From: Hyaloscypha bicolor E
Taxonomy: Eukaryota; Ascomycota; Leotiomycetes; Helotiales; Hyaloscyphaceae
Direction: 5' to 3'
Assembly (NCBI RefSeq): GCF_002865645.1
Contig: NW_020194659.1
Location: 314,688 to 378,687, forward strand
DNA: 64,000 nucleotides
How positions within the stretch are numbered: position 1 is the first letter of the stretch; the number at the start of each line of letters is the position of its first letter. The position numbers and the translations under genes were made by a program. Below the pieces are notes generated by a model. That model ran no database searches. It was not told where the DNA came from and saw only the letters and a program-made list of their open reading frames with translations. Of the stretch, positions 45,273-57,445 are shown in pieces.

Positions 45273-46123
45273 GGAGTAAAATGGAGGATGTGAGAGCAAG
45301 ATGGGGTGGGGGAAAGAAGAAGAAAGGAAGTGAGAGGAGGTGGAGGGATGTGGCTGGGATTGAGTTAAAGAGAATGGGAGGGAAAGGTGGAAAAGGTAGA
45401 AGAGCTACCCTTGCTAGAGAATGGAAACGATTCTCATTTAAGGGGAGATCGATGTGGAATGGAGGTCGATGTCGTCTGGGTTTCACTTTTGAGTCGAACG
45501 TGTGAGATTGTTTGGATGTTGAGAGAGGAAGATTCTGAGACTAATGAGCGAGCATCAGAATTGCATCGAAAGATCACAGTGTTGAATCTTGTGTGAAAGC
45601 TCAAGGGCGTATCTGGGCACAAATTGACCCCCAAGTTGTAGGCTCAAATCAGATGAATCCAGGGGAGGCCGAGTTGACCGCCCTGGTCTAATTATTGGAA
45701 AGCAGATACTTTTGAATTAAGAAGAGTGTATTTGATTACATTATACCTCCACCTCCCTACATGACTTGTGACGATTCACGTGATCTAGAGGTAAGGAGAC
45801 GAAGATAGCGAGCCTTTTACAAATTGGGATATTCAGCAAGGTTAGGAGGGGGACTCCAAATAAATTTAAGGGCTATACCAGAGTTAAAGAGCCCGAAAAG
45901 TCAGGCATATACGTGTGTGTTGCTCAGTCTCAGTGTACTTCACCCATGTCTACGAATTCTGTTTCGTCAGTAGATTGAGGGGAATCACTTACACAAGTTC
46001 GTTTTCGGCCGATTTTTGAGCATCTTATGTGCATGGGTAGGCGGGGCTATATATTCGTGACGCCCAATCATTAGAACACTGTAAACAAAGTTAGCGGACA
46101 TTCCCATCAACGAACCAAAGATT
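45273..46123. other. Intergenic, 0.85 kb
   Basis: This is the promoter of the BTB gene (minus) and the 3' flank of the zinc-finger relic. Purine-rich tracts lie just upstream of 45272. No supported gene is present. Confidence 0.4.
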
Positions 46124-47333
46124 CTAGCGCTCTGTGAAGTTCGTATTAGGCTGCTTAGTAGCCAGGTGACGAAAACAATGCACCACTGGTCCCGACCCAA
46201 ACTCCAGACATCGAATGCTTTTGAAAGTGTTCCTTTTGGCCAAGAAAAGACTGGTGTCCGAAGAGTCTACTCCCAGCCAAAAGGCTACTCCAAGCTTAAC
46301 GTACTCGGGTTTGGAGCCGGCGACACGCTCGTGTGCGCACTCTGGGCATGCGAGAATACCCATCGGTTGACATTTCGGGCATGGCCACCACAGCAACAAC
46401 AAGTCCAGAACTATTTTTGGAGGTGCTGTTTGGCCCGCTTCGTGGTAATCGCAGGGATGGCCTCTGAAGTGATCTTTGCGAGCGAAACCATTGATCGTGC
46501 ACACATGCGGTAGTCGCAAGGGAACGCTCGTTCGAGATCGGCTGGACTGTTGAATAGAGGAATTTCGTGGGCACCAATATGAGGTTTACACGGCTGCACT
46601 GGTCCTTCAGGCTGGAGGGGTTTCGGGGGGCCACCAAGGCTCGTTCATTGGGTCGTAGCTTGCCGGTGCTGGCTGAAAAATATCGTTCCAATTCGGATCT
46701 GCTGTCGAATTTCGAAGAAATGAATGAAAATCATAAGTACCTTCGAAACTGTTTTCCGTATCTGGCAATGTTGGACTTTCTGGGACTCCAGGTTGAGTTG
46801 CGGGAGACTTGTCAAGAGCCTGTTCTGGGGGTTGTTGGCTTGTCGACTCAGGACGAGTGCAATTACACTTCTCGTTATGAGCGTTGTTTTAGTTTGCCTC
46901 TGCGGATAGATGGGCTTACCTCGATTTTCTTCCTCCTGTGTTGTTCACAAGCACCCCGTTTTCGAACTTCGGCTACCTTCTTCCGCTTGAGGTGAGTAAA
47001 CGTCGACCTTTTCCTCTTGAACTCGGCGGGGTTTCCGGTTGTGATTCTCCAGGCGGTAGGTGCTTTTCGGTGGTTGGCTGCGGATGCCTGGGGCGAGTAC
47101 ATGCCAGAAAGTTGTCCAATTGTTGGAGAAATGTTGTGTTCTGATTCCAGGTGGTTCAGGAGGGCTCTGCGAAGTTGACTTTCCAGGCCAAGTTCCAAAG
47201 GGTACTTCAAAGCTAGAGCATTTGCGAGTTCGAGAGAGCCAATTGGCGGATTGAATTGGAAACTTAGGTCTTGTCGCCGTATGATGGTGTAGCTGGGTAT
47301 ATGACCCATGTTGCCTTGCGGTGTTTCGGTCAT
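46124..47333 (-). pseudogene. C2H2-type zinc-finger protein gene with two frameshifts
   Basis: The minus-strand start at 47333 (MTETPQGNMGHIPSYTI) leads to FKRKRSTFTHLKRKKVAEVRKRGACEQHRRKKIE. After an intron come CNCTRPESTSQQPPEQALD and, after a second intron, DPNWNDIFQPAPASYDP. The frame is then lost near a run of six C (plus strand GGGGGG, about 46623-46628) and resumes one frame off as FPCDYRMCARSMV. It is lost again near a T run and resumes as FARKDHFRGHPCDYHE, then WWPCPKCQPMGILACPEC. These pieces follow the order of fungal proteins with a C2H2 finger of the RKDHxRDHLRDxH kind. Both breaks are single-base changes at homopolymers, so assembly error is an alternative to true decay. Confidence 0.6.
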
Positions 47334-48846
47334 GAGGAAAGTTCAGGAGGGTTCAAATGTACCAGTGTGGCAATGAAGTTGAGATGTAATTGATAATTGA
47401 ACAAGTCGATCAAGTTGCAAAGTCAAAATTTTGACCGTCTGCAGTTGGGCGATCCCAGGAATTTATCTATCTACCCTCGTTCGTGCCGCGCATGTTCTCT
47501 GAGGATGTGCCAGCTTGGCGGGGCGAAATGTTTGTGCGCACTAAATGTGTTGTTCAACTGTGCATGAATGCCAAAGTTTCCTCAAATGGTCACCGAGGTC
47601 CAATGAGGCTGCTTCGGTGAGTTTACCGAGTAAAAATCTCGAAAGGAGGGAAGGCTGAGGCGGTTAGGTGGACGTCGTGAAGCGGCATTCTTGCATATCA
47701 CCAGCAGCACGATACACACTTGCGAGGCTCATCCGCTGTACAAGCCAACTGTGGCCAATTACGAAGTTTCAAAGGGACGCTGGTGAGGGGGAAAACAAAT
47801 CTGGGAGGGCTGCACGCCTTGGAGCATCCCCTCCATGACCCACTGAATACGAGATCTGCGGCCGCAAGGCCTCAAACCGCTGGGCGCCAATTTGTGCTTG
47901 CAAGCACAAATCAAAGTTCGGGTTTTTGGCTGAGATGATGTCGATGAATGAAGGGTGGTGAAGGAAACGGGGGACAGGATAATGAAGAATACCAAGAACT
48001 TCGTCATTCCCGAAGCTGAAGCCACCGGACGGGAGTGCTGGAGCGTCAGCATTCTCATTATTTCTCAACGGGAGCTATCCCTTAGCTGCCTGGAGGATAT
48101 ATTCCCCTGAAGATGGGGGTTTATTGTTTGGCGGGTTACGGACGATCCGACAAAGAAGCAAATGTCCACTCTACCCGCCTGCAAGGGCACAAGCACGTGA
48201 CTTCCCCTTGTTTCTTCCATACCTTACCATTCGATGATTTGCTTTGGAAAAGAGAACTTGAAAACAAAACATAGCGACTGTCCTATATCTTCTGCGCGGA
48301 ACTCCCGTTGTGTCGTCTTTCAAGACCCAGAAGTTTCGTCTTCAAAGGGGTTCAGGGGCGTTCAGGTGGCGATAACTGAACCGTAGCGGATTGCGTGGCG
48401 CCGAAAATAACCACACCCAATTCAATTCGGCAGCCCATGTCCATGTTAAAATCTGCGGATCATATCAGATCAAGATCACTCAACCTCCACGCAAGCCTCA
48501 ATCAACCGCGCACCGCAAAACACGCACGTCGAGGGATCATCAGCTTATTTACGCAGCACTGCAGGACGTCCATTTTGCCTTCGTCCCTGCTCACCCATCT
48601 AAGTGCTTACCCTGCTCAGGTCCTCTGGACCGCTTACGCTCGTTAGGAGATCCCCGGCGCCGTCATCAACTCTAATCCCAACGCGACAATCCACCCACCG
48701 AACGTGATAATCGAAAGCCATTGGAACAAGAAAGAAGGGAATTGGCGGCAACAAGATTTGGAGTGGATTCCTGAAAAGGGGCTGGGAGATTGATGCCTGG
48801 GAAGAACGTCGAGGAGAAGTCACGGATCCGGTGATTCAACACAAAG
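47334..48846. other. Intergenic, 1.5 kb
   Basis: This is the divergent upstream region of the zinc-finger relic (minus) and the TM9 gene (plus). Frames such as 47759-48058 (minus) and 48391-48675 show no domain. I see no repeat. Confidence 0.4.
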
Positions 48847-51128
48847 ATGGCGACCGATTTTCGATTACGGCTGTGGAGTTGTCTCCTCCTCCTGACGACT
48901 TTTTCATTTACTGAAGCCTTCTACATACCAGGTACGCTGAGGAGTTACGATTGGATTGGTGTGAGGGGTGGCTAACATCAGCAGGCTGGTCGATCAAAAG
49001 CTACAAAGATAACGAAGCAATTCCCCTCTTCGTCAATAAAGTATACTCCGACAACACACAATTACAATATGCATACTACGACCTTCCATTCGTATGCCCT
49101 CCATCTGGTACCCGCCACGCCGGTTCATCCCTGCTCAGCGGTCAGAGCATCCCCCTCAACCTCGGCGAAGTGCTTAGGGGTGACCGAATCATGCAATCAG
49201 ACATTGAATTGGTGATGGGACAAGACCAAGAATGTAACATCCTCTGCACGCGGAATATCAGCCGATCGGACCTGAGGCGTGCACGGGAGATGGTCAAGGA
49301 AGGATATGTTGCGGAGTGGATCGTGGACAACCTTCCAGGAGCCACGAGCTTCGTGACAGTGGACAAAACCAGAAAATATTACGCAGCAGGGTTCAAGATG
49401 GGATATAAAGATATCTCGAACACAGGAAAGTACAGGTACTATATCAACAACCACCTCACCATTGTCATCCGATATCGAAAGGCTCCGGGCAGAGATGGGA
49501 ATCGGGGCGGAAAGGTAGTGGTAGGATTTGAGGTGTATACGAAGAGCATTGGACCGCAGAAGAGGGATGGAGATGGGTGTCCGGCAGATATAAACGATGC
49601 TGATACGCCCATGGAACTCTACCTTCCCCCGAACGCCACCACCGATTTCTCCCTACAATATCCTCATTCGTCCTACTACCCGCCAGAAAGCGAGCAAGAT
49701 GTTGACGATGGAGCTACACTCGACATCCCATACTCGTACTCTGTATATTGGCGGGAAGATGACAAGATTGAGTGGTCCCATAGATGGGACCTCTATTTCG
49801 TGAATCAGGAGGAAGGCTCCAGGATCCACTGGCTAGCAATCATCAATTCTCTGATTATTTCCGGACTGTTGAGCGCCATCGTGGCTATGATATTGGCAAG
49901 GACAATCCGAACGGATATCAAGACATACAAAGATGCTTCAGCAGAGGAGGGAAAGCTCAAAGCGAAGCGGAGATCCAGACCCGGAAGCGGAGCAAGAACG
50001 CCAAAGACTGGGGAGAAAATGGGGACAGGCTTACTGGAACAAGTTGGAGATACGGAGAATGACGCAGATGTGTCTTCAGATGAAGAAGCTCTCGAAGATG
50101 TGACTGGATGGAAACTTCTGCACGGGGATGTTTTCCGAGCTCCAGCATACGGATATATCTTGGCGCCTCTTGTTGGTTCTGGGATGCAATTGATATTCAT
50201 GGCATTCGGTCTGCTCTTCCTCAGCAGCTTCGGCGTCCTGAATCCCTCATTCCGTGGTGGATTCGTCTCAGTCGGTATTGGACTTTTCGTCTTTGCAGGT
50301 CTCTTCTCTGGCTACTTTTCCGGACGAGTGTACAAAACATTTGGTGGACTGAACTGGAGGAGGAACACCCTCATCACCGGACTGCTCTTCCCGGGCCTTC
50401 TTTTCTGCCTGATCTTCATTCTCAATCTCTTTGTCTGGGCCCAAGCTTCATCCACTGCTCTCCCATTCGGAACTCTCATCGGCCTCATCATGCTCTGGCT
50501 CTGCATTCAACTTCCACTCGTCTATGCCGGAACATGGTTAGGCTACGTCAAAACAGGCGCCTGGGAACACCCGACCAAAACCACAACCATCCCCCGCCAA
50601 ATCCCGGCCCCAGCTTGGTATATCCGCTCCCCCCAATCCATCGTCCTGGCAGGCCTGATACCCTTCGCCGTAATCTTCATCGAGCTCCTTTTCGTCTTCC
50701 AATCCATGTGGCAAGACAAGTCAGGCTACTACTACGTCTTCGGCTTCCTGTCCGTCGTCTCGGTAATTCTGATGCTCACCATTGCCGAAGTCACCATCGT
50801 GACAATCTACATCAAACTCTGCTCTGAAGACTATAACTGGTGGTGGCACTCTTTTGCAGTTGGCGGATCAAGCGCCATCTGGGTCTTTGTCTACTGCATC
50901 TGGTATTACTTCATGCGGCTGCATATCGAGGGCTTCGTGAGCGGACTGTTGTTTTTCAGTTATAGTTTTATGGCGTGTGTGGTGTATGGGTTGCTGTGCG
51001 GGACGGTTGGGTTCTTGACTGCGTATGCGTTTGTCAGAAGGATTTATGGGTGAGTCTTGTGCTTCTCTGATTTCCTCAGGACAGAGCATCAAACTGACAT
51101 CAACCACAGGGCTATAAAAGCTGATTAG
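48847..51128 (+). CDS. Transmembrane 9 superfamily protein (EMP70/TMN)
   Basis: I join 48847..48931, 48985..51049 and 51110..51128 (722 aa). Exon 1 encodes a signal peptide (MATDFRLRLWSCLLLLTTFSFTEA), and the splice restores the family start FYIPGWSIKSYKDNEAIPLFVNKVYSD. The lumenal domain contains YYDLPFVCPP and LNLGEVLRGDRI. Nine membrane helices follow, starting with IHWLAIINSLIISGLLSAIVAMIL. Conserved loops include WKLLHGDVFRAP, WRRNTLITGLLFPG and EDYNWWWHSFAVGGSSA. The tiny last exon gives YGAIKAD, whose C-terminal KxD fits the COPI/Golgi-retention signal of TM9 proteins. They act in Golgi/endosome sorting of membrane cargo. There is a cytosolic Lys/Glu-rich insert between helices 1 and 2 (about 350-400). 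Confidence 0.93.
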
Positions 51129-51806
51129 AATGACTGGATAATCGGTATTAATTTGACTTGTTTTCTAATGCATGGGTGGAGCAATGGTGGGTTTAGAGGC
51201 GCTGGTTGGAAATACCAAGCAAACAGCACGAAGCACAATGTGCTCGCCGCATAATTGAGATGATTGAATCCCTGACTATTCTTTACCGTTTGAGAGAAAC
51301 CCCTGGATCATGGACAACCTCACACAGGCCTAAATTTCTGACGATCGAGATACCAGGCAAGGAAAGTTTCTATCCGGAGGCAGTCCGCCGCTTCCTCCTC
51401 CAAGATTCCGAACTCCCAGGTTATCTTGTTGTCGTTCTGTTACTGTCTAAGCAAGTTTGCGAAAGATCAGGCAAGACGCACTGTTGCGTGCCTGTGACAT
51501 GGCGCGGATCAACTTTGACTACGTTTGAAAAATGCCTCCAATCCAGGGAACGAAGCTTGTTAGAGGCGGAGGGCTTATCAAGTGATAAGCTGACAAGCGA
51601 TGCGGCAGCTGCACGGCTTTCAGAGCAGCCTGTGGTTCGCTTAGTTCTGCGCTGACGGTTACTTCAGCTGTCAGCCACGACGCCCATCACTGCCACCATG
51701 CATGCACCCAACCCCATTGAATACTCCCAAAATTCCCAAAGCTCTCTCTCTCCCCTTCCTTCCCCATACCCCTCAACCATCGTCCCAAATACCGTATTTC
51801 GCCATC
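51129..51806. other. Intergenic, 0.7 kb
   Basis: A 149-codon open frame (51206-51655) is the only sizeable one. It has no recognisable domain and poor evidence of coding, so I do not call it. CT-rich sequence precedes the next ATG. Confidence 0.4.
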
Positions 51807-52594
51807 ATGCATCTAACACTCACAAACACGATCCGGGGCCTGTTCACATTTGGCTCTGCTAAGAAGCCGGAGTCAACAGACCATTCCTACGAGTACATCC
51901 GCGGCCCAATCGAAGAACGAGGTCCCTGTCCAGGCCTCAACGCCCTCGCAAACCAAGGCTACCTGTATGCCCCCTCCCTCCACCTCAAAACCTTCTCAAG
52001 AAGCTCACACCAACCTGCCACAGTCCCCGCGATGGCAAAAACCTGACCCTCGCCAAAGTAGACTCTGCCCTAAAGACAGCCCTGCATTTCAGCAGCCCCC
52101 TCGCCGCGTCCCTGTCAAATAGTCTGAAGCCTCTCTTGCGAAAAGATGGGACGTTCGATTTAGTCGATATGCGCCGCCACAACGTCCTCGAGCACGACCG
52201 CTCCATCACGCGCCTCGACTACGGCGCCCCTTCCAACCCTTCACACGACAACTTCTCTTTCCAGCCCACCATGTTCACCTCCTTCCTCGCTGATGCAGGG
52301 CCTGGCGAGGAACCCGTCACAATCAAGAGTCTTGCTAAGACGTATGCGAGGAGGAAGAAGGAGAGCAAGAAAGAAGGGGGAAAGTTAGGTTTGGGGTTGT
52401 GGTTTGTAAATGTTTTGCAGACGGTCAGTTTATTGAATACGGCGGGCAAGGGGGGGAGGTTGGAAAGGGGGCTGCTGCGGACTTTCTATGAGGAAGAGAG
52501 GTTCGAGGTACGTATTTTGGAGGATGAGACGGAGAGGAGCTTGCTTGGGCTGGTGGGGAAGGGGGTTGTGTTGCTGTGGCATGTTGTTTTTTGA
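51807..52594 (+). CDS. Chloroperoxidase-like heme-thiolate peroxidase (short peroxygenase family)
   Basis: I join 51807..51964 and 52024..52594 (242 aa). The heme-thiolate motif is GPCPGLNALANQGYLPRDGKN (Cys of PCP as axial ligand, residues about 39-41), recovered across the intron. The acid-base segment DLVDMRRHNVLEHDRSITR follows the EHD-x-S-x-x-R pattern of short family members. Further conserved parts are FTSFLADAGPGEEPVTIKSLAKTYARRK and LLRTFYEEERF. Such enzymes use H2O2 for halogenation, peroxygenation or peroxidation, often on aromatic compounds. I see no clear signal peptide after MHLTLTNTIRGLFTFGS, unlike secreted relatives. A GTACGT just after EERFE could be a further donor, in which case the last 25 residues differ. 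Confidence 0.8.
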
Positions 52595-53456
52595 AGTGAG
52601 GAGAGAGGTGAGATTTCGCTTGTTGTGTGTGGCACTCAGAGGAAAGTTGGCACTTAATGAACGTCATGTGAACGAAATTGGAAGGGAAGCACTCCTGGTT
52701 AATCATCTTATGGGTTTACATAATTAATTGTGGAGTTGTCCTGTGTTGTACGTTTTGAGCTTTTGATTCAAGCTTGCTCAGATGGCATCAAGTATTTCCT
52801 CGAGACTGGAGAGAAGCATGCTTTAATTGGCCTACTGTATAGGAAGTAAGTTCACCATGTCTTGAGCTTCAGGGGCCTGCACCGGGAAGGACCTCTGAAG
52901 ATACAGTGGCAAAGCCACTAAAACGGAAGCGACCCGCAAACCTTCTTTCAACATCTGCAGGAGAGGGACCACGGCAACACCTATTTTAACAACACTCCAA
53001 TACACTCCATTTTCTAGCCATACTATGAGCTTCTTTATAGGATGGCTTTCCTCCATTTTCTTCCTAACATGATACGCTTCTTTTAGAATGAACTTCCACC
53101 ATTCCCTCCTCTTTATTGGACCTATAGTATTCTAGGCATTCTCATGCGCTATTTAGCCACCGGCTCAACTGCCTACTGGACATCTATTATGAGAGCTACG
53201 TGGTGCTGCAGAGGCAACCATGGCTCTGGCAGCCTATGATTTGATACTTGTACGCCCCTTAGGGCAGCACCACCTTCACCTGCACGCGACCCTTTAGATG
53301 CATGATCTCCGCCCCCTCATTCTGCTGCTGAGCCCCGGTGAGGCTACAAGATCACGACGAAACCTAATGGGAAATATAGGAACCATCGCTGTATCCACAT
53401 GAGCAGCGAATCCAACAGCCTCTCAGCGATCACATCAAGTGCTGCGCTTGACGGCA
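52595..53456. other. Intergenic, 0.86 kb
   Basis: A 74-codon minus-strand frame (52832-53056) is present without recognisable features. No repeat border is seen. Confidence 0.4.
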
Positions 53457-56400
53457 ATGGCAGACCGATACGGGTACTCTGAATCGGCATATCGGCCTCG
53501 CGCTCCGTATAATCCTTACGCCATCGATCCCAGGTCTCTGCGAGCATCGCCAAATGATATGAATGATGTTCGCCGTCGTGAGCCTCCACTGCGAGAACGG
53601 CCCACGACCACGATAGAAGAATACGCCCCAACAGCTCCTCGTCCACCAGCAGATATCAGATATCCATCGGGACCACCTCCCGCTGTGAGAGGTTTTGACC
53701 ATCTTTTGACATCACCAAAATTGTCTTCTACCAGGATCCCTCGGGCTCCCGATCCTCCAACCTTAGACCTTGCGGACGTATATGTCGACCACAAGTCACC
53801 TGCGGAAAGGGAAAAGAGACGTTCTGTCGACTTCAGACGAGCTGATGGGCGCAGGCGCAAGAGGGAAACCCTCTATCCCCAGCGACATGAAAGAGATAGG
53901 CATGATAATGAAACACGGGACCAGCGGAGAGAAGGAGAACCGCAACATCACGATGTCTCAGCCCCTGGTGGCTCCTCTGCCAGTGATTCGGATTCCCGTC
54001 AAAAGATAGCATCAAGGAGGAAATCCACTCAACGTCGACCGGCTACCTCTGGTAACCTTGGATTGAAAGATGTGCAAAATTTGAGAAACTTGAAAGAAGA
54101 ACTAGCTGGAAAGCCCAGCGATCTACCTAGACTTCCTCCCAGACCACCATCTGCACTCACGACTCTGGCTGAGGTATCTCCGGCATTTCCGCCCTCTTCA
54201 ACATTGCCAGAAGTCGATGATCCCGAGAGCACACCTTTCCTGAGAACATCCTTGAGGTCTGCCGAAGAACAGGATCAGCAAGAACAGCCATCAAAATCAC
54301 TCGTTCGGTTCAGTGCTGAACTCGATAGAACAGTTACACCGTCGACACCCCCGCAGATAATGTTTCAACATGAAGTTCATAAGACGGCTCCTGAAGACCC
54401 CCGAAGTGATGTAAAGTCTCTTGTTGATGAATTGCGAGACAAGACCACTCTTCTACAGAGCATCATCTCTCCCGGTAGTTCAAGGAGAGGACCCAGTCCA
54501 TCTAACAAGGCCCACAGACTATCCACGGGCCCTGCAACGGGAGATCCATCCATAATCATCTACCGTCTCTCATGCAGAGATCTTTTGACACAAGAAGAGC
54601 TACTCCGATATTCAACAACGCCCTTCGAAGGCTTCATCGAGAGTCATGGAGATACTCGCACAGAATATGCCCCAATGGATGTCATGCTTTACATCCAAGG
54701 AAACAAATTGAAAGACAGAAAGAGCCAACACAGGTCTACATTCGGAACCAACCGAGATCCCGATCCAGACCCCTTTGTTGTAGGAGAAGATTTCTTTGCC
54801 CGCGTTATCGAGCCAACATACATACGAATCCTCTCTCCGCAAATCCAAAACGTACTCCGAAAATTGGTACTCTACTACCCAGGCCATGATTTGCAAGGAA
54901 AAGAACTTTTGTTCAAAGAACCCTATCGAATATTAGTGCACTACCATACCGATCTCCAAAAAGTCGCCGAGGCATACAACAGCGAAGATAAGACCGTTGT
55001 CCTTGGTAACAACGCGAACGAACCTCTCACTACCGTCACCTGCGATGAAACTACCCACAATCACCTTAGCATCTTGCTTAACTCTCCAACCTACAAAGAC
55101 CACTACGATTGTGTCATTGAACCTGAACTTCGAAACTATGCGAATGGATACGCATCCTACGACATGCTCTGGCTACTATTCAAGCCAGGCGATACAGTTC
55201 TTGCTCGGGTTAGAAAGGATCTCGCTGGGTTCATTGTGCTGGCTGCAGATCATACTCAGGATCCTTGCGGTGTCTCACCCTTAGACAGGTGGACGATCCA
55301 GGTCTGGAACTTGGCATACACGGGACAATGTCTAACCCGCCAAGCCCACGAGTTCACAATTGACAGGTACGACGGCTTGCGTAAAATCGACGGGCTCAAC
55401 ATATTCCCTAAACGATTTCTAAAATATTATGATGACAAAGTGGAGGAGGAGCTCATTGCTCGTGGTGCTGAATACTTCAAGATCGTTTGTGGATTACCTG
55501 CTCATCGAAGGTATTCTGGTTCTGTGATTGCGAATCATCTTGTTCAGGTAAGATGAAAACAGAACGTAAAACACTCTAACGCTAATGATTTATTCAAGTA
55601 CAATGGAGAGATCATGGTTGACCCAAGCGGCTATCTAACGTATGCGCCCAAACGAGGTTCCAGTCGAGATACGCCAGCTCGCTCAGCCATGCAGCAACGG
55701 GCATGGCAACCGATTGAGAAGAGCCAGATTACCGAAGATGAGGAAGCAGACCATTACACTCACTTTGCCAAACCTTTGGACCTAGACGGTGGCCCACGGT
55801 GGTCAAAGTTCAACAATATGGCATGCGACGAGAATAACATGCCAACACCAGACCAACTCCTCTTGTTTAGTTCACACGTCCTTGGGTTTGCGCTGCGGAG
55901 GAAAGAGTGGAGTAAGTTACTTGGAGCAAAGTGAACTTTGAAGTTGACGTTTCTAGTGATTTTCGAGATGAAATATGTGCATCCGGTAGACGAAGACAAG
56001 CAAGCAATGAAGCGAGTGGTTTTAGAACAAAGCGAACGGGAAATACTAATGGGCATGGTTGGAGATGACTCGATCGATTCACGGAACGCTGAATTCATCG
56101 AGGAAAATGGGCGTGGCCGGGTGATACTCCTATATGGTATGTAAACACTTCCCATGCAGCCAACTCCTTGATAACTAACACCGCCAGGGCATCCTGGGAC
56201 GGGGAAGACTTTCACTGTTGGTACGTTCTTCGCCTTCGCCTAGAGAAGAATCCTCAGGACTGACAAAATAGAATGTGTGGCAAAACACACCAATCGACCA
56301 TTGCTTTCTTTGACAGTTGCAGATTTGGGAACGGAAGAAACTACCATGGAAGCGAAATTAGCCAAGTGGCTAGACAGAGCCACATCATGGAACGGTATCG

Positions 56401-57094
56401 TCTTCATCGACGAAGCAGACATCTACCTCGAACGCCGAGAAAAGGAGGACTTGTCTCGGAATTCATTAGTAACAGGTAAAGCCTCTATCCTCCATAGTAA
56501 TCTTCAACTAACATAATTCAGCCTTTCTTCGAACAATGGAATATCACTCTGGCACGATGTTCTTGGTACCGCTCTTATCCTCCCCCTGCCTTAAGTCTTC
56601 TACTGACAAGGTGTTATCTAGACAACAAATCGCCCAGGGGCAATCGACCCCGCCTTCACATCCCGAATCCACCTCTTCCTCGGCTACAAAGATCTCAACC
56701 CCTCTTCGCGTCCTCAAGTCTGGGATGGATTCTTCAATAAACTCGAGCGCGAGCAACGGAAACTTCGGCCGGGAGTGCGGCGTCTGTATATCCCGTCTTC
56801 CACGCAAAATTTTGCGAAGAATGATCCGATGATGTTGGAATTGAATTTGAATGGGAGGGAGATTAGGAACAGTGAGCCATTGATGCAGAGGGAGAAGAAC
56901 GAGTATTAATAGGAGAAATAGTATTACAAAGTGCGATCAATTTGGCACGATATCATGCCAGAGTGGATGGGGATGCTGAGATGATCGACATCACGGCCGA
57001 CTTGCTGAAGAAGGTGGTGGAGAATAGGACGCAGTATAAGAATGCTATCAAGGCTGTTGATGGGTTGTCAGAGAGTTCTAGAGCGCATGACTAG
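53457..57094 (+). CDS. Large fungal AAA-family ATPase with DUF7025-type middle domain
   Basis: I join eight exons: 53457..55547, 55599..55911, 55957..56136, 56188..56220, 56272..56475, 56522..56565, 56622..56871 and 56922..57094 (1095 aa). The first 330 residues are disordered (Pro/Arg/Ser rich). A conserved middle domain starts near IIIYRLSCRDLLTQEELLRY and includes DMLWLLFKPGDTVLARV. The AAA core has Walker A GHPGTGKT, split by the 33-bp exon 4, Walker B GIVFIDEADIYLERR, sensor region TMEYHSGTMFLTTNRPGAIDPAFTSRIHLFL with an Arg finger, and a C-terminal small domain ILQSAINLARYHARVDG. All joins keep frame and motifs. This family is expanded in filamentous fungi. Cellular roles are largely unknown. 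Confidence 0.9.
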
Positions 57095-57445
57095 GGCTGG
57101 ATCGTGGAGTAAAGGGAGCTTATAGCGTTAAGAACTCGATTAGGTAGGTATAGTGGCGAAATACAGACCATGGTACGCAGACAAAGATGTAAAGCAGACC
57201 AGAAAGGTTTAAGCAAACTGAGACTTAGTACTGATATCTTATATTAATTGTTACCCTTTTGTCTATTATTTGTAGTATGACTAGACAGAGGTCTCTGGGG
57301 TGGAAAATGCAAATCTAACTTCACCTAAAGCCATGCTTATCGTATCACTCCACTATAATGTGTTTGCGTCATTACAGTTTGTCTAGGAAGGACGTTGCGT
57401 TGCCTTTAAATGAAAGTTTCGACATTCAAATCTCGTCCATGACTT
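57095..57445. other. Intergenic between convergent genes
   Basis: This is AT-rich 3' flanking sequence. Nothing else is supported. Confidence 0.45.

Noticed and set aside
50108..50827. 239-codon second frame inside the TM9 gene
   Set aside because: It overlaps the membrane-helix coding frame that has clear homology.
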